The translations under genes were made by a program, and so were the position numbers. A stretch of 64,000 bases of DNA from Arthrobacter frigidicola. GTDB taxonomy: Bacteria; Actinomycetota; Actinomycetes; Actinomycetales; Micrococcaceae. Location: NCBI GenBank assembly GCA_003602285.1, contig QZVU01000006.1, positions 157,980 to 221,979 on the forward strand, written 5' to 3'. Positions 40,823 through 49,644 of the stretch are shown piece after piece (within the stretch, counting starts at the first letter, position 1; every line of letters begins with the position of its first letter). The notes below the pieces were generated by a model, which worked only from the letters and a program-made list of their open reading frames with translations, was not told where the DNA came from and ran no database searches.

Positions 40823-42013
40823 ATGGCCCGGCTACCCCAGACCAAATATTCGGCATCATTCACAATCATTGCCACGACCTTCGCGCTGCTCACCACCGGC
40901 GGCACCCTGCCGATCCCCCTGTACACACTGTGGGGCGATGAGTTCGGGTTCGGCGCCGGGACGACAACTTCGGTCTTCGCCGTTTACGTCCTCGGCACCC
41001 TCCTCGCACTGATCTTCTTCGGGGGCCTCTCCGATCAGGTGGGCCGCAGGCCGCTGGCCTTCGCCGCCCTGGCGCTGACCATCGCCTCCACCCTGTCCTT
41101 TCTCTTCGCAGGAAACGTGCCCATGCTCCTTGCCGCACGGTTCCTCAGCGGATTCGGCGTCGGCCTGATGACTTCGGCCGCGACGGCCGCCCTGGCCGAG
41201 CTGTACCGCGGGAAGAACAAGGCGTTCCCCTCGATGATCTCGACCGCCGCCAACATGGGCGGGCTGGGACTTGGCCCGCTCGTCGCAGGTGTCTTCGCCC
41301 AGTACCTGCCAGCACCGACGACACTGATCTTTATCGTCTTCGGCGCACTTGTGGCCCTTGTGTTCCTGCTGACGTTCTTCGTCCCCGAAACCCACCCACG
41401 CACGGCCGACAAGATCAACTGGGCACCCCGGGTTGGAGTGCCACGCTCGGCCAGGGGAATCTATGGCAGGTCGGCGGTCGCTGTCATTCCGACCTTCACC
41501 CTGCTTGGCCTTTTTTCGAGCCTCACCCCGCGCTTCATCTCGCAGACCCTCGACGTACACAACCTGGCCCTGGCGGGTCTTGCGACCTTTCTCCTCTTTG
41601 AGATCGGTGTCATCGCCCAGCTCGTGTTCCGGAGTAAGGAACCCCGGTGGTCAATCCTCCGCGGGCTTCCCCTGCTGATCGCGGCCCTCGCCCTCGTCCT
41701 CACCGGGTTCCTCACCGGAAACCTCGGTGTCTTCGGACTTGGCACGGTCATCGGCGGGTTCGGCGCCGGCCTCACCTTCATGGGAGGCCTGGGTCAGCTT
41801 GCGCGCGCTGTACCGCACGAGAGCCACGCCAAGAGTGTCGCGGCCTACTTCATCGCCGCCCAGAGCGGACTAGCCATCCCGGTCCTCTCAATCGGCGCCC
41901 TCACCGGCCCCCTCGGGCTCACCACGGCAACCACTCTCGTGATCGCCGTCGTGATTGTCCTGGCCGCCGCGGCCTGGATCGTCAACCGCCGGTCACCGCG
42001 CGGAACCGCCTGA
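40823..42013 (+). CDS. MFS transporter, 12 membrane segments
   Basis: A 396-residue major facilitator protein. Motif A reads GGLSDQVGRRPLAF between segments 2 and 3. FLSGFGVGLMTSAATAALAELYRGKN and GLGLGPLVAGVFAQYL are typical of drug/aromatic-compound exporters. It directly follows the DoxX gene and precedes the second CE1758-type monooxygenase. Substrate is unknown; uptake of the monooxygenase substrate or export of a product are both possible. Confidence 0.9.
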   Translation: MARLPQTKYSASFTIIATTFALLTTGGTLPIPLYTLWGDEFGFGAGTTTSVFAVYVLGTLLALIFFGGLSDQVGRRPLAFAALALTIASTLSFLFAGNVPMLLAARFLSGFGVGLMTSAATAALAELYRGKNKAFPSMISTAANMGGLGLGPLVAGVFAQYLPAPTTLIFIVFGALVALVFLLTFFVPETHPRTADKINWAPRVGVPRSARGIYGRSAVAVIPTFTLLGLFSSLTPRFISQTLDVHNLALAGLATFLLFEIGVIAQLVFRSKEPRWSILRGLPLLIAALALVLTGFLTGNLGVFGLGTVIGGFGAGLTFMGGLGQLARAVPHESHAKSVAAYFIAAQSGLAIPVLSIGALTGPLGLTTATTLVIAVVIVLAAAAWIVNRRSPRGTA

Positions 42014-42074
42014 ACCCGCCCGCGCGGCACACAATCTAACCCTCAAGAACCAGCACTACCCTTTGGAGAAAATC

Positions 42075-43157
42075 ATGGAAATCGGCGTTTTCACAGTCAG
42101 CGATGTCACCCGCAACCCGCTTACCGGCAAGACCCCCACCGAGGGCGAGCGCATCAAGGCAGCCGTCGCCATCGCCAAGAAGGTCGAAGAAATCGGCATG
42201 GACGTCTATGCCACCGGCGAGCACCACAACCCGCCCTTCTACGCCAGCTCCCCGACCACGATCCTTGGGTACATCGCCGCGCAGACCGAGCGGATCAAGC
42301 TCTCGACCTCCACGACGCTGATCACCACGAACGACCCGGTGAAGATCGCCGAGGACTTCGCCACCCTTCAGCATCTGGCCGACGGCCGGGTCGACCTGAT
42401 CCTGGGCCGCGGCAACACCGCGCCGGTCTACCCCTGGTTCGGCAAGAACCAGCAGGACAGCGTCGAACTGACCATCGAGAACTACAACCTGCTGCGCCAG
42501 CTGTGGGACAACGACGTCGTGAACTGGGACGGCAAGTTCCGCACCCCGCTGCGCAACTTCACCTCAACCCCGCGCCCGCTCGACGGCGTCGCCCCCTTCG
42601 TCTGGCACGGCTCGATCCGCACCCCGGAGGTCGCCGAGATCGCCGCCTACTTCGGCGACGGGTTCTTCGCGAACAACATCTTCTGGCCCAAGGAGCACTA
42701 CCAGCAGCTGATCGGGCTCTACCGTGAGCGTTACGCCCACTACGGCCACGGCGCCGCCGACCAGGCGATCGTGGGCCTCGGTGGCCAGTTCTTCATGGCC
42801 CGAAAGTCCCAGGACGCGATCAAGGAGTTCCGCCCGTTCTTCGACAACGCCCCGGTCTACGGCCACGGTCCGCGGATGGAGGACTTCATGGCCCAGACGC
42901 CGCTGACCGTCGGCAGCCCGCAGGAGGTCATCGAAAAGACCCTGTCCTTCCAGGAGTTCTTCGGCGACTACCAGCGCCAGCTGTTCCTCATCGACCACGC
43001 GGGCCTGCCGCTGAAGACGGTGCTGAACCAGCTCGACCTCTTCGGCGAACTGGTCCTTCCCGAGCTGCGCGCCGAGTTCGCCAAGCGCCGCCCGGCGCAC
43101 GTCCCCGACAAGCCGGTCCACACCACCCGCAAGCCCGGTTCCGTCACGGCTGCCTGA
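42075..43157 (+). CDS. LLM-class flavin-dependent monooxygenase, CE1758 family (second paralogue)
   Basis: A 360-residue luciferase-like monooxygenase, closely similar to the one at 33738 (roughly 60 percent by eye). It has the same blocks (IGVFTVSD, YATGEHHNPPFYASSP, TTNDPVKIAEDF, LGRGNTAPVYPWFGK, FVWHGSIRTPEVAEIAA). It carries about 18 extra C-terminal residues (PVHTTRKPGSVTAA). No FMN reductase gene is adjacent, so it may use the CE1759-type reductase at 34978. It ends the MFS-containing transcript with a very strong terminator. Confidence 0.92.
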   Translation: MEIGVFTVSDVTRNPLTGKTPTEGERIKAAVAIAKKVEEIGMDVYATGEHHNPPFYASSPTTILGYIAAQTERIKLSTSTTLITTNDPVKIAEDFATLQHLADGRVDLILGRGNTAPVYPWFGKNQQDSVELTIENYNLLRQLWDNDVVNWDGKFRTPLRNFTSTPRPLDGVAPFVWHGSIRTPEVAEIAAYFGDGFFANNIFWPKEHYQQLIGLYRERYAHYGHGAADQAIVGLGGQFFMARKSQDAIKEFRPFFDNAPVYGHGPRMEDFMAQTPLTVGSPQEVIEKTLSFQEFFGDYQRQLFLIDHAGLPLKTVLNQLDLFGELVLPELRAEFAKRRPAHVPDKPVHTTRKPGSVTAA

Positions 43158-43213
43158 CGCGGGGCGCTGAACGCACCCGCGGACCTGCGGGCGCCGATGC
43201 GCCCGGAAACAAG

Positions 43214-43251
43214 CACAAGCCCCGGTGGAACTCTTTCCACCGGGGCTTGTG
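43214..43251. terminator. Strong bidirectional hairpin terminator
   Basis: CACAAGCCCCGGTGGAA at 43214-43230 pairs perfectly with its complement at 43235-43251 around a CTCT loop, giving a 17-bp stem. It lies between the monooxygenase gene and the converging membrane-protein gene. Confidence 0.85.
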
Positions 43252-43271
43252 GCGTCTACTGGGGCCGGCTG

Positions 43272-43643
43272 CTAGGCGGGCGGCGCGTACACCGGAGGTA
43301 CGGATTCCAGGAGCATCGGAAGCTGGCTGGCGATGAAGGCATAGATCAGGAACATATAGATCGCCCAGAGCACCCAGTAGCCGACGGCCGTCCAGGCGAG
43401 GATCTTGCCCGCGGTGGAGGGCTCCCCCAGCCGCTCGGCCCTGCCGGCCTGAATCAGGGCCAGCGGCACAAAGACGATGGGAAGGAAGAAGCTCAGGAAC
43501 CCGAAGGCCAGGGAGAGCTGCATGTGTTTCTTACCGGCCAGCGAGTCCGCCGGCGTACCTGCCCCGCGGTAGAACTGTCCTCCACCGCTGAATGGCTGCT
43601 CACTGGGATACGCTGGCCTGCTCTGGTGCGCATACTGGGACAT
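43272..43643 (-). CDS. Small DUF4190-like membrane protein
   Basis: A 123-residue protein. A 45-residue polar N-terminus rich in Gln, Tyr, Pro and Gly precedes two hydrophobic segments (SLAFGFLSFFLPIVFVPLALIQAG and ILAWTAVGYWVLWAIYMFLIYAFIA) joined by an ERLGEPSTAGK loop. The pattern is that of DUF4190 proteins. The ATG at 43643 has ggaagga upstream. The frame stays open further upstream without protein character. Function is unknown. Confidence 0.78.
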   Translation of the reverse strand: MSQYAHQSRPAYPSEQPFSGGGQFYRGAGTPADSLAGKKHMQLSLAFGFLSFFLPIVFVPLALIQAGRAERLGEPSTAGKILAWTAVGYWVLWAIYMFLIYAFIASQLPMLLESVPPVYAPPA

Positions 43644-43848
43644 CGAAGAAATTCCTTCCGGGGAAAAGCGGTTGAGGTGCTGCACCTCGCGAATAGAACT
43701 GCGAACCGGCCCGAGCCCGCGTGGAAGGTTCCCCCATCGATGCGATCTGGATAAGGCGGCATGAGAACTATAGCCCGCCGACTCACCGGTGGGAAGATAC
43801 GCATGGTGCATTTGAGGCGGCAGGGAATAGTCCCCCGACAGGAGGTTC

Positions 43849-44253
43849 ATGGACGGAACGGTTGTCCTTGGCTGGTTGGCGGCGGCGCTCGGAATCTACG
43901 CGCTGCTGCTCCTCGGCCTTGCCGCGTATGCCCGGGCCCACCCCGAGGCCCTCACCATGACCGACGCCCTGCGGTTCCTGCCCGACCTGCTCCGCCTGCT
44001 GCGGCGCCTCGCAGCCGACCGGGCGGTCCCCGCCGGCGTGCGCGCGGCACTCCTGCTGCTCCTTGGGTATCTGCTCCTCCCGATCGACCTGGTTCCGGAC
44101 TTCCTCCCCGTCATCGGCTATGCCGACGACGTCCTCCTGGTCGCCTTCGTCCTTCGCCTCACGGTCCGCCGCGCCGGCGCCGGCGCCGTTGAGCACCACT
44201 GGCCAGGGAGCCCCCAGGGGCTTGCGGTCCTCCTTCGGCTGGCGGGCCTCTAA
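43849..44253 (+). CDS. DUF1232 (YkvA-like) membrane protein
   Basis: A 134-residue protein. An N-terminal membrane anchor (VVLGWLAAALGIYALLLLGLAAYA) is followed by the DUF1232 core (RAALLLLLGYLLLPIDLVPDFLPVIGYADDVLLVAFVLRLTV), in which LPIDLVPDF and GYADD are the family hallmarks. Start ATG follows aggaggttc. It is divergent from the DUF4190-like gene across 205 bp. Function is unknown. Confidence 0.88.
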   Translation: MDGTVVLGWLAAALGIYALLLLGLAAYARAHPEALTMTDALRFLPDLLRLLRRLAADRAVPAGVRAALLLLLGYLLLPIDLVPDFLPVIGYADDVLLVAFVLRLTVRRAGAGAVEHHWPGSPQGLAVLLRLAGL

Positions 44254-44320
44254 GCGGCCCAGCGACACGAAACGTAACCCGAGGGCACGGCCGGGCCCGC
44301 ACCGGGCGTAGTCTCCCGGC

Positions 44321-45340
44321 ATGGTTTACAGCACAATCCCCGTCTTCGACCTCGGCACGGCCCGCCGCCCCGATGGTTCCTTCGATCCCCGGTTCATCGA
44401 CCGGCTCCGCGACGCCGCGCACACCGTCGGCTTCTTCCAGGTGACGAACTACGGAGCCTCCGCCACCCAGGCGGAGGACCTCTTGTCGGTGGCCCGCCGG
44501 TTTTTCGATCTGCCGCTCGAGGAGCGCCTGCGGCTCGACAACCGGCGGTCCCCCCACTTCCGGGGCTATGCCCGGCTGGGCACCGAAATCACCCGCGGCA
44601 GGCCCGATGCCCGCGAACAGATCGACTTCTCCCCGGACCGCGCGCCCCTCGAGAGCTATCCCACGGACCAGCCGTACTGGCTGCTCCAGGGGCCCAACCA
44701 GTGGCCGTCCGAGGCACTTCCCGAGCTTGAACGCTCAGCGATGGCCTGGGCGGAACTGCTCTCCACCGTGGGGGCCGAGCTGCTTCGAGCCCTCTCCGTG
44801 GCCCTGGGCCTCCCCGAGGACCACTTTGCCGAACCCTTCGAAGGCACGCCGGCCTGGATGGCGAAGCTTGTCCACTACGTGGGCGGCGACGGCGGAGCCG
44901 GAGGCCAGGGCGTCGGCTCCCACGCCGACTACGGGTTTGTCACCCTCCTGCTCCAGGACGAGGTGGGCGGGCTTGAGGTGCTTCCCCGGGGACGCTCCGA
45001 GTGGGTGCCGGTCGAACCGATTCCCGGCGCGCTCGTCGTCAACCTCGGTGAAATGCTCGAAGTAGCCACCCAGGGGTACCTCGCTGCGACGATCCATCGG
45101 GTGGCCTCTCCTCCGCCCGGAGTGGACCGGTACGCGGTCCCGTTCTTCTGGTCTCCCCGGCTTGACGCCGTCATCGAACCGGTAGAGCTTCCCGCGGAGC
45201 TCGCGGCGGCAGCGACCGGCGTCACCGACGATCCTGAAAACCCGATGCTCTCCTCCTACGGAAAAAACGTCCTCAAGGGGCGCCTGCGGGCCCACCCGGA
45301 CGTCGCCGAACTGCACCACCCCGAGCTGGTCGGCAGGTAG
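44321..45340 (+). CDS. 2-oxoglutarate/Fe(II) oxygenase, isopenicillin N synthase family
   Basis: A 339-residue double-stranded beta-helix oxygenase with the DIOX_N domain at the front (IPVFDLG, FFQVTNYG, FFDLPLEERL). The iron ligands are His201 and Asp203 in SHADYGF and His259 in TIHRV. Arg270 in DRYAVPFF is the likely 2-oxoglutarate anchor, with Ala where the usual RxS motif has Ser. TAGTCT at 44309-44314 ends 6 nt before the ATG with no ribosome site, so a leaderless mRNA is likely. It stands alone, so its substrate is unknown; it is unlikely to be an antibiotic enzyme. Confidence 0.9.
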   Translation: MVYSTIPVFDLGTARRPDGSFDPRFIDRLRDAAHTVGFFQVTNYGASATQAEDLLSVARRFFDLPLEERLRLDNRRSPHFRGYARLGTEITRGRPDAREQIDFSPDRAPLESYPTDQPYWLLQGPNQWPSEALPELERSAMAWAELLSTVGAELLRALSVALGLPEDHFAEPFEGTPAWMAKLVHYVGGDGGAGGQGVGSHADYGFVTLLLQDEVGGLEVLPRGRSEWVPVEPIPGALVVNLGEMLEVATQGYLAATIHRVASPPPGVDRYAVPFFWSPRLDAVIEPVELPAELAAAATGVTDDPENPMLSSYGKNVLKGRLRAHPDVAELHHPELVGR

Positions 45341-45381
45341 GACCGAGACGCACCCCGCACCGGCACCGGACGGAGTGCGCC

Positions 45382-45840
45382 TCAACCCGCCGCGACGGGC
45401 GGACCGGCGATCAGCAGCAGCGTGAAGACGACCCCAATGCCGACGACGGCGAGCGCCGCGGCGAGCACGGGGCTGCGCAGCACCCAGGCCTGCAGGGTTT
45501 CGACGCGGTTCCCGGGTGCCTCCCCGCCCGGGCGGAGGCGCCAGGGTCCGCTGAGCATCCCCCGGCGCTGAACCATCAGTTCGAAGGGGATGGTGGCGAA
45601 GGGCACCACTGCTGAGACCAGTCCCAGCACGCCCGTCCGCCATGACCACTTCGAGTTGATCCAGACGAACACTGTGGTCGCGACGAAGCAGAGGAACACG
45701 AAGCCGTGGATCCCGCCGGCCGGCGGCACAAGCGCTTCGGTGCTTCGGGTGACGTACTTGAAGAACATGGCGGTGAGCAGGAACGCCCAGGTGAGAGCCT
45801 CGGCCACGGCGACGGTCCGAAACAGGGTGAGCGGATTCAT
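45382..45840 (-). CDS. DUF3817 membrane protein
   Basis: A 152-residue protein with four hydrophobic segments. The DUF3817 hallmark AEALTWAFLLTAMFFKYV and GGIHGFVFLCFVATTVFVWI are visible. A C-terminal segment is VLAAALAVVGIGVVFTLLLIAG. The ATG at 45840 is preceded by ggag; the 20 residues encoded upstream lack family similarity. Function is unknown; the family is widespread in actinobacteria. Confidence 0.85.
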   Translation of the reverse strand: MNPLTLFRTVAVAEALTWAFLLTAMFFKYVTRSTEALVPPAGGIHGFVFLCFVATTVFVWINSKWSWRTGVLGLVSAVVPFATIPFELMVQRRGMLSGPWRLRPGGEAPGNRVETLQAWVLRSPVLAAALAVVGIGVVFTLLLIAGPPVAAG

Positions 45841-46013
45841 GGATCTCCAAAGGCAGTGGATGTTCGGACGGAGCCGGTAAAGGCTGCAGGCGCACCGCAA
45901 CTGCTATGGCAGCGCCCCGGGGCCGGCACCATCCGATGGGTAAACAGGCCCTTCCACGCTACCGCATCCCCCTTGGTAGATTGTTGCTGATCGCCCAGCC
46001 GCCGGGAGGCCCA

Positions 46014-49000
46014 GTGTTCCTGCTTGAAACCGCCGCACCGGACGCCGGGGCCGACCTCGTCTTCTCGGCGAGCGACCTTGTCAACGCCGCCGAGTGCGAG
46101 TACCGCGTCCTGCGGATCCTCGATGAGAAACTCGGCCGCACTCCGCCGGCCACATTCGCCGCCGACGAGATGCTCCAGCGTGCCGCGGCCCTGGGCGATG
46201 TGCACGAGCACCGGGTCCTCGAGAAGTTCACCGCCGAACTCGGCACGTACTCCCCTGGAAACCCGGGCGGCGTGTACGAGGTGGTGCCGGCGGCCACCAT
46301 GGACCGCGCGACCTTGACGGCGAAGCATGAGGAATCGTTGGGTGCCCTGCGCGCCGGCGCCGGCGTTGTCTTCCAGGCCTCCTTCTTCGACGGAGTGTTC
46401 CACGGCCGCTCCGACTTCTTGGTGCACACCGATGAGGGCTATGCGGTGTGGGACACCAAGCTCGCCCGGCATGCGAAGGTCGGCGCCCTGCTGCAGCTTG
46501 CAGCCTACGGCGACCAACTGCTGCGCGCCGGGCTCACCCCGGCACCCCAGGTGACCCTCGTCCTCGGCGACAGCACCTCAAGCGTCCACAGCATGGACGA
46601 TCTCATCCCGGTCTACCGGGAACGCCGGGCACGGTTCCTCGACCTCCTCGCGGCGCACCGCGCCCAACCCGACCCCGTCGAATGGGACGGCCCGGGCCAT
46701 ACCGCCTGCGGCCGATGCGACTACTGCCAGCAGATGGTGGAGGCGACGCGGGACCTGCTGCTCGTGGCGAACCTGAGCCTCGTACAGCGCGCCGAACTGC
46801 GGAAAGCAGGCATCTTCACGATCGACCAGCTTGCGGCGGGCGAAGCGGTCGGTGGGTCCCCGGCCCTCGCGCGGCTGCGCGACCAGGCCCGGATGCAGAC
46901 GGGCATCGAGGAGGCCGACGGCGGCGTCGACTACACCGGCGCCGACGGCACGTCCCGACGCCTTGGGTACAAGGTCCTGCCCGGCCACGCCCTGGGCCTG
47001 CTGCCCCCGCCCAACGAGGGCGATATCTTCTTCGATTTCGAGGGCGACCCGCTGTGGCAGGACCCCGGAACGGGATCCTGGGGAATCGAGTACCTTTTCG
47101 GCGTCGTCGAGAATGCCCGCGATGCCGGTTCAAAGCCGCCGTTCCGGGCGTTCTGGGCCCACTCCCGCGCTGAAGAGCGGACGGCCTTCAGCAGCTTCCT
47201 CGACTATGTCGCCGAGCGCCGCGCACGGTATCCCGGCCTCCACATCTACCACTACGCGGCCTATGAGAAGAGCGCCCTGCGCCGGCTGTCGATGACCCAC
47301 ATCCTCGGGGAGGACGCGGTGGACACCCTGCTGCGCGAGGGCGTGCTGATCGACCTCTACGAAGTCGTTCGGCGCAGCCTGCGCATCTCGGAGAAGTCCT
47401 ACAGCATCAAGGCCCTCGAACCCCTCTACATGGGGGCCGACCTCCGGACCGGAGCGATCACCGACGCCGGGGCCTCCGTCGTCGCCTACTCCGAGTACTG
47501 CGCGGCCCGCGACGCCGGTGACGATGCTCGCGCCGCCGAACTGCTCGCCGGCATCCGGGACTACAACGAGTACGACTGCCGCTCCACCCTGCACCTGCGC
47601 AACTGGCTCCTCGAGCGGGCCGGTGAACGCGGGGTCGGGCCCGCCGCTGCGGACCCGCCGGAACGCGAGCGCACTGCACCCGAGCCGCAGCCGGAGGAGG
47701 CGCAGCTGCTGGCATACCTCGGCTCCCTCCCGGCAGCCGCCCAGGGTTCGGATGACCGGGCCGTGGCGATGGTGGCCGCGGCGGTGGGCTACCACCGGCG
47801 CGAGCGGAAGCAGTTCTGGTGGGAGCACTTCGACCGGCTCAGCACCCCGCCCGAGAACTGGACGCAGGCCCGGGACATGTTCCTTCCCGAGTCCGTCGAG
47901 GTGGAGACGGACTGGGCGCTGCGCACCCCGCGTGCCCGCTCGCTCTCCCGGACCCTCCGCCTCACCGGGGTCCTTCCCGAAGGTTCGGACTTCCGGAAGG
48001 ACTCGACCTGGTTCAGCGTGTACGAGGAGCCCCTGCCCGATGGGGTCGACTCCGCAGATTCGGGGCGGGGCGGGTGGTTCGGTGCGAAGGTGCTCGCTGC
48101 CGGAACCGACGGCGGGAAGGACGTGATCCTCCTTGAGGAACGGCTGCGGGCCGGCGCGCCCGCCCACCCGTTCCTGCCCGTGGCGCTCGCCCCCGACCAG
48201 CCGATCCGCACCCCCTCCATTGAGGCGGCCCTGCTCGCCGTGGCCGCCGAGGTCTGCGCGACCCTTCCCAATCTCCCCCGCGGGCCCGGCCTCGACCTGC
48301 TGCGCAGGACCCCACCGCGGCTGACCAGCGGTGTCCTCCCTCCGGCCCTTCCGGGCCCCACGGGGTATGTCGACGCCATCACCGGGGCGGTCGAACGGCT
48401 CGACTCGTCCTACCTGGCCGTCCAGGGACCGCCGGGAACCGGCAAGACCTTCGTCGGTGCCGCAGTGATCAACCGGCTCGTCGCCCGCGGCTGGAAGGTC
48501 GGCGTCGTCGCCCAGTCCCACGCCGTCGTCGAAAACCTGCTGGGGGCCGCGCTCCGGGCCGGGGTGCCCCCGGCCCGGGTTGCAAAGAAGACAGCGGATC
48601 CCGCTGCCCCCTGGCCGAACACCACCGACGACGACGTCGCGGCGCTGCTTCAGGAGGGCGCCGGCTGCCTGGTCGGAGGCACGGCCTGGACGATGACCGG
48701 CAGCAAGGTTCCGGCGGCCTCGCTCGACCTCCTGGTCATCGATGAGGCCGGCCAGTTCTCCCTCGCCAACACGCTCGCGGTGGCCCGTTCGGCCCGTCGC
48801 CTGCTGCTCCTCGGGGATCCACAGCAGCTCCCCCAGGTCACCCAGGGCAGCCACCCTGAACCGGTTCATGAATCGACCCTCGGCTGGCTTTCCGACGGGC
48901 ACGCGACTCTCCCCGGGCGGTTCGGGTATTTCCTCGCCGACAGCTGGCGGATGCATCCGGCGCTGTGCGCCTCTGTCTCCCGGCTTTCCTATGATCGACG

Positions 49001-49541
49001 GCTGTCAGCCACACCGTCGGCCGCACTCCGGCATCTCGACGGACTCGCCCCGGGCGTCGAATGCGTTCTGGTCGAGCACACCGAGAGGCGGAGCACCTCC
49101 TCCCCGGAGGAGGCGGCGGAAGTGCTCGCGCAGGTCGAGCGGCACCTCGGCCGGGCCTGGACGCCGGGCGACGGAGCCGGAGTGCGGCCCCTGCGGGAGG
49201 CGGACCTCCTCGTCGTCGCTGCCTACAACGCGCAGGTGCAGCTGATCCGGACCACGCTCGACGCCGCGGGGTATCCGGGGGTGCGGGTGGGAACAGTGGA
49301 TAAGTTCCAGGGCCAGGAAGCGGCCGTCGTGATCGTGTCAATGGCCTGCTCGAGTGCCGCCGAGGCGCCCCGGGGAATTGAGTTCCTGCTCAGCCGCAAC
49401 CGCATCAACGTCGCAGTGTCACGGGGGCAGTGGCGGGCCGTGATCGTCCGTGCGCCGGGGCTCACGCATCATGTCCCCCCGCGTCCGCAGGCGCTCGAGG
49501 AGCTCGGCGCGTTCATTGGCCTGGGCGCCGGCGGGGCCTGA
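46014..49541 (+). CDS. TM0106-family RecB/Cas4-like nuclease fused to SF1 helicase
   Basis: A 1175-residue three-module protein. Module 1 (about 1-250) is a RecB/Cas4-like nuclease: PD-(D/E)XK residues in DFLVHTDEGYAVWDTKLAR and the QLAAYGDQL motif, with a Cas4-like Fe-S set of Cys28 plus CGRCDYC near 233-239. Module 2 (about 335-540) is an RNase H-like exonuclease domain with DFEGDPLW and YNEYDCRSTLHLRNW. Module 3 is an SF1 helicase with Walker A QGPPGTGKTF near 804, Walker B VIDEAGQ near 907, and VGTVDKFQGQEA plus LLSRNRINVAVSRG at the end. I chose the GTG at 46014 for its gggagg site. A DNA or R-loop processing role is likely but unproven. Confidence 0.9.
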   Translation: MFLLETAAPDAGADLVFSASDLVNAAECEYRVLRILDEKLGRTPPATFAADEMLQRAAALGDVHEHRVLEKFTAELGTYSPGNPGGVYEVVPAATMDRATLTAKHEESLGALRAGAGVVFQASFFDGVFHGRSDFLVHTDEGYAVWDTKLARHAKVGALLQLAAYGDQLLRAGLTPAPQVTLVLGDSTSSVHSMDDLIPVYRERRARFLDLLAAHRAQPDPVEWDGPGHTACGRCDYCQQMVEATRDLLLVANLSLVQRAELRKAGIFTIDQLAAGEAVGGSPALARLRDQARMQTGIEEADGGVDYTGADGTSRRLGYKVLPGHALGLLPPPNEGDIFFDFEGDPLWQDPGTGSWGIEYLFGVVENARDAGSKPPFRAFWAHSRAEERTAFSSFLDYVAERRARYPGLHIYHYAAYEKSALRRLSMTHILGEDAVDTLLREGVLIDLYEVVRRSLRISEKSYSIKALEPLYMGADLRTGAITDAGASVVAYSEYCAARDAGDDARAAELLAGIRDYNEYDCRSTLHLRNWLLERAGERGVGPAAADPPERERTAPEPQPEEAQLLAYLGSLPAAAQGSDDRAVAMVAAAVGYHRRERKQFWWEHFDRLSTPPENWTQARDMFLPESVEVETDWALRTPRARSLSRTLRLTGVLPEGSDFRKDSTWFSVYEEPLPDGVDSADSGRGGWFGAKVLAAGTDGGKDVILLEERLRAGAPAHPFLPVALAPDQPIRTPSIEAALLAVAAEVCATLPNLPRGPGLDLLRRTPPRLTSGVLPPALPGPTGYVDAITGAVERLDSSYLAVQGPPGTGKTFVGAAVINRLVARGWKVGVVAQSHAVVENLLGAALRAGVPPARVAKKTADPAAPWPNTTDDDVAALLQEGAGCLVGGTAWTMTGSKVPAASLDLLVIDEAGQFSLANTLAVARSARRLLLLGDPQQLPQVTQGSHPEPVHESTLGWLSDGHATLPGRFGYFLADSWRMHPALCASVSRLSYDRRLSATPSAALRHLDGLAPGVECVLVEHTERRSTSSPEEAAEVLAQVERHLGRAWTPGDGAGVRPLREADLLVVAAYNAQVQLIRTTLDAAGYPGVRVGTVDKFQGQEAAVVIVSMACSSAAEAPRGIEFLLSRNRINVAVSRGQWRAVIVRAPGLTHHVPPRPQALEELGAFIGLGAGGA

Positions 49542-49602
49542 GCCGGGCCCGGCACCTTCGACGCGGAAATCCGGCACCGCGGACCCGAAAACGGGTTAAA
49601 CA

Positions 49603-49633
49603 AAAGCAGGGCGGGAACATCCCGCCCTGCTTT
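49603..49633. terminator. Bidirectional hairpin terminator
   Basis: AAAGCAGGGCGGG at 49603-49615 pairs with CCCGCCCTGCTTT at 49621-49633 around a 5-nt loop, with T-rich flanks for minus-strand transcription. It lies between the nuclease/helicase gene and the converging cold-shock gene. Confidence 0.82.
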
Positions 49634-49644
49634 AGATCCGGACC

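Noticed and set aside
44321-45340. Isopenicillin N synthase of a beta-lactam cluster
   Set aside because: No ACV synthetase or other biosynthetic gene is nearby; the family is broad.
47130-48956. 608-codon minus-strand frame opposite the nuclease/helicase
   Set aside because: The plus-strand frame carries Walker and nuclease motifs; the reverse frame has no recognisable domain or ribosome site.
46014-49541. Cas4 or an RM/defence island gene
   Set aside because: Cas4-like features are part of the TM0106 architecture; neighbouring genes are housekeeping or membrane proteins with no defence signature.
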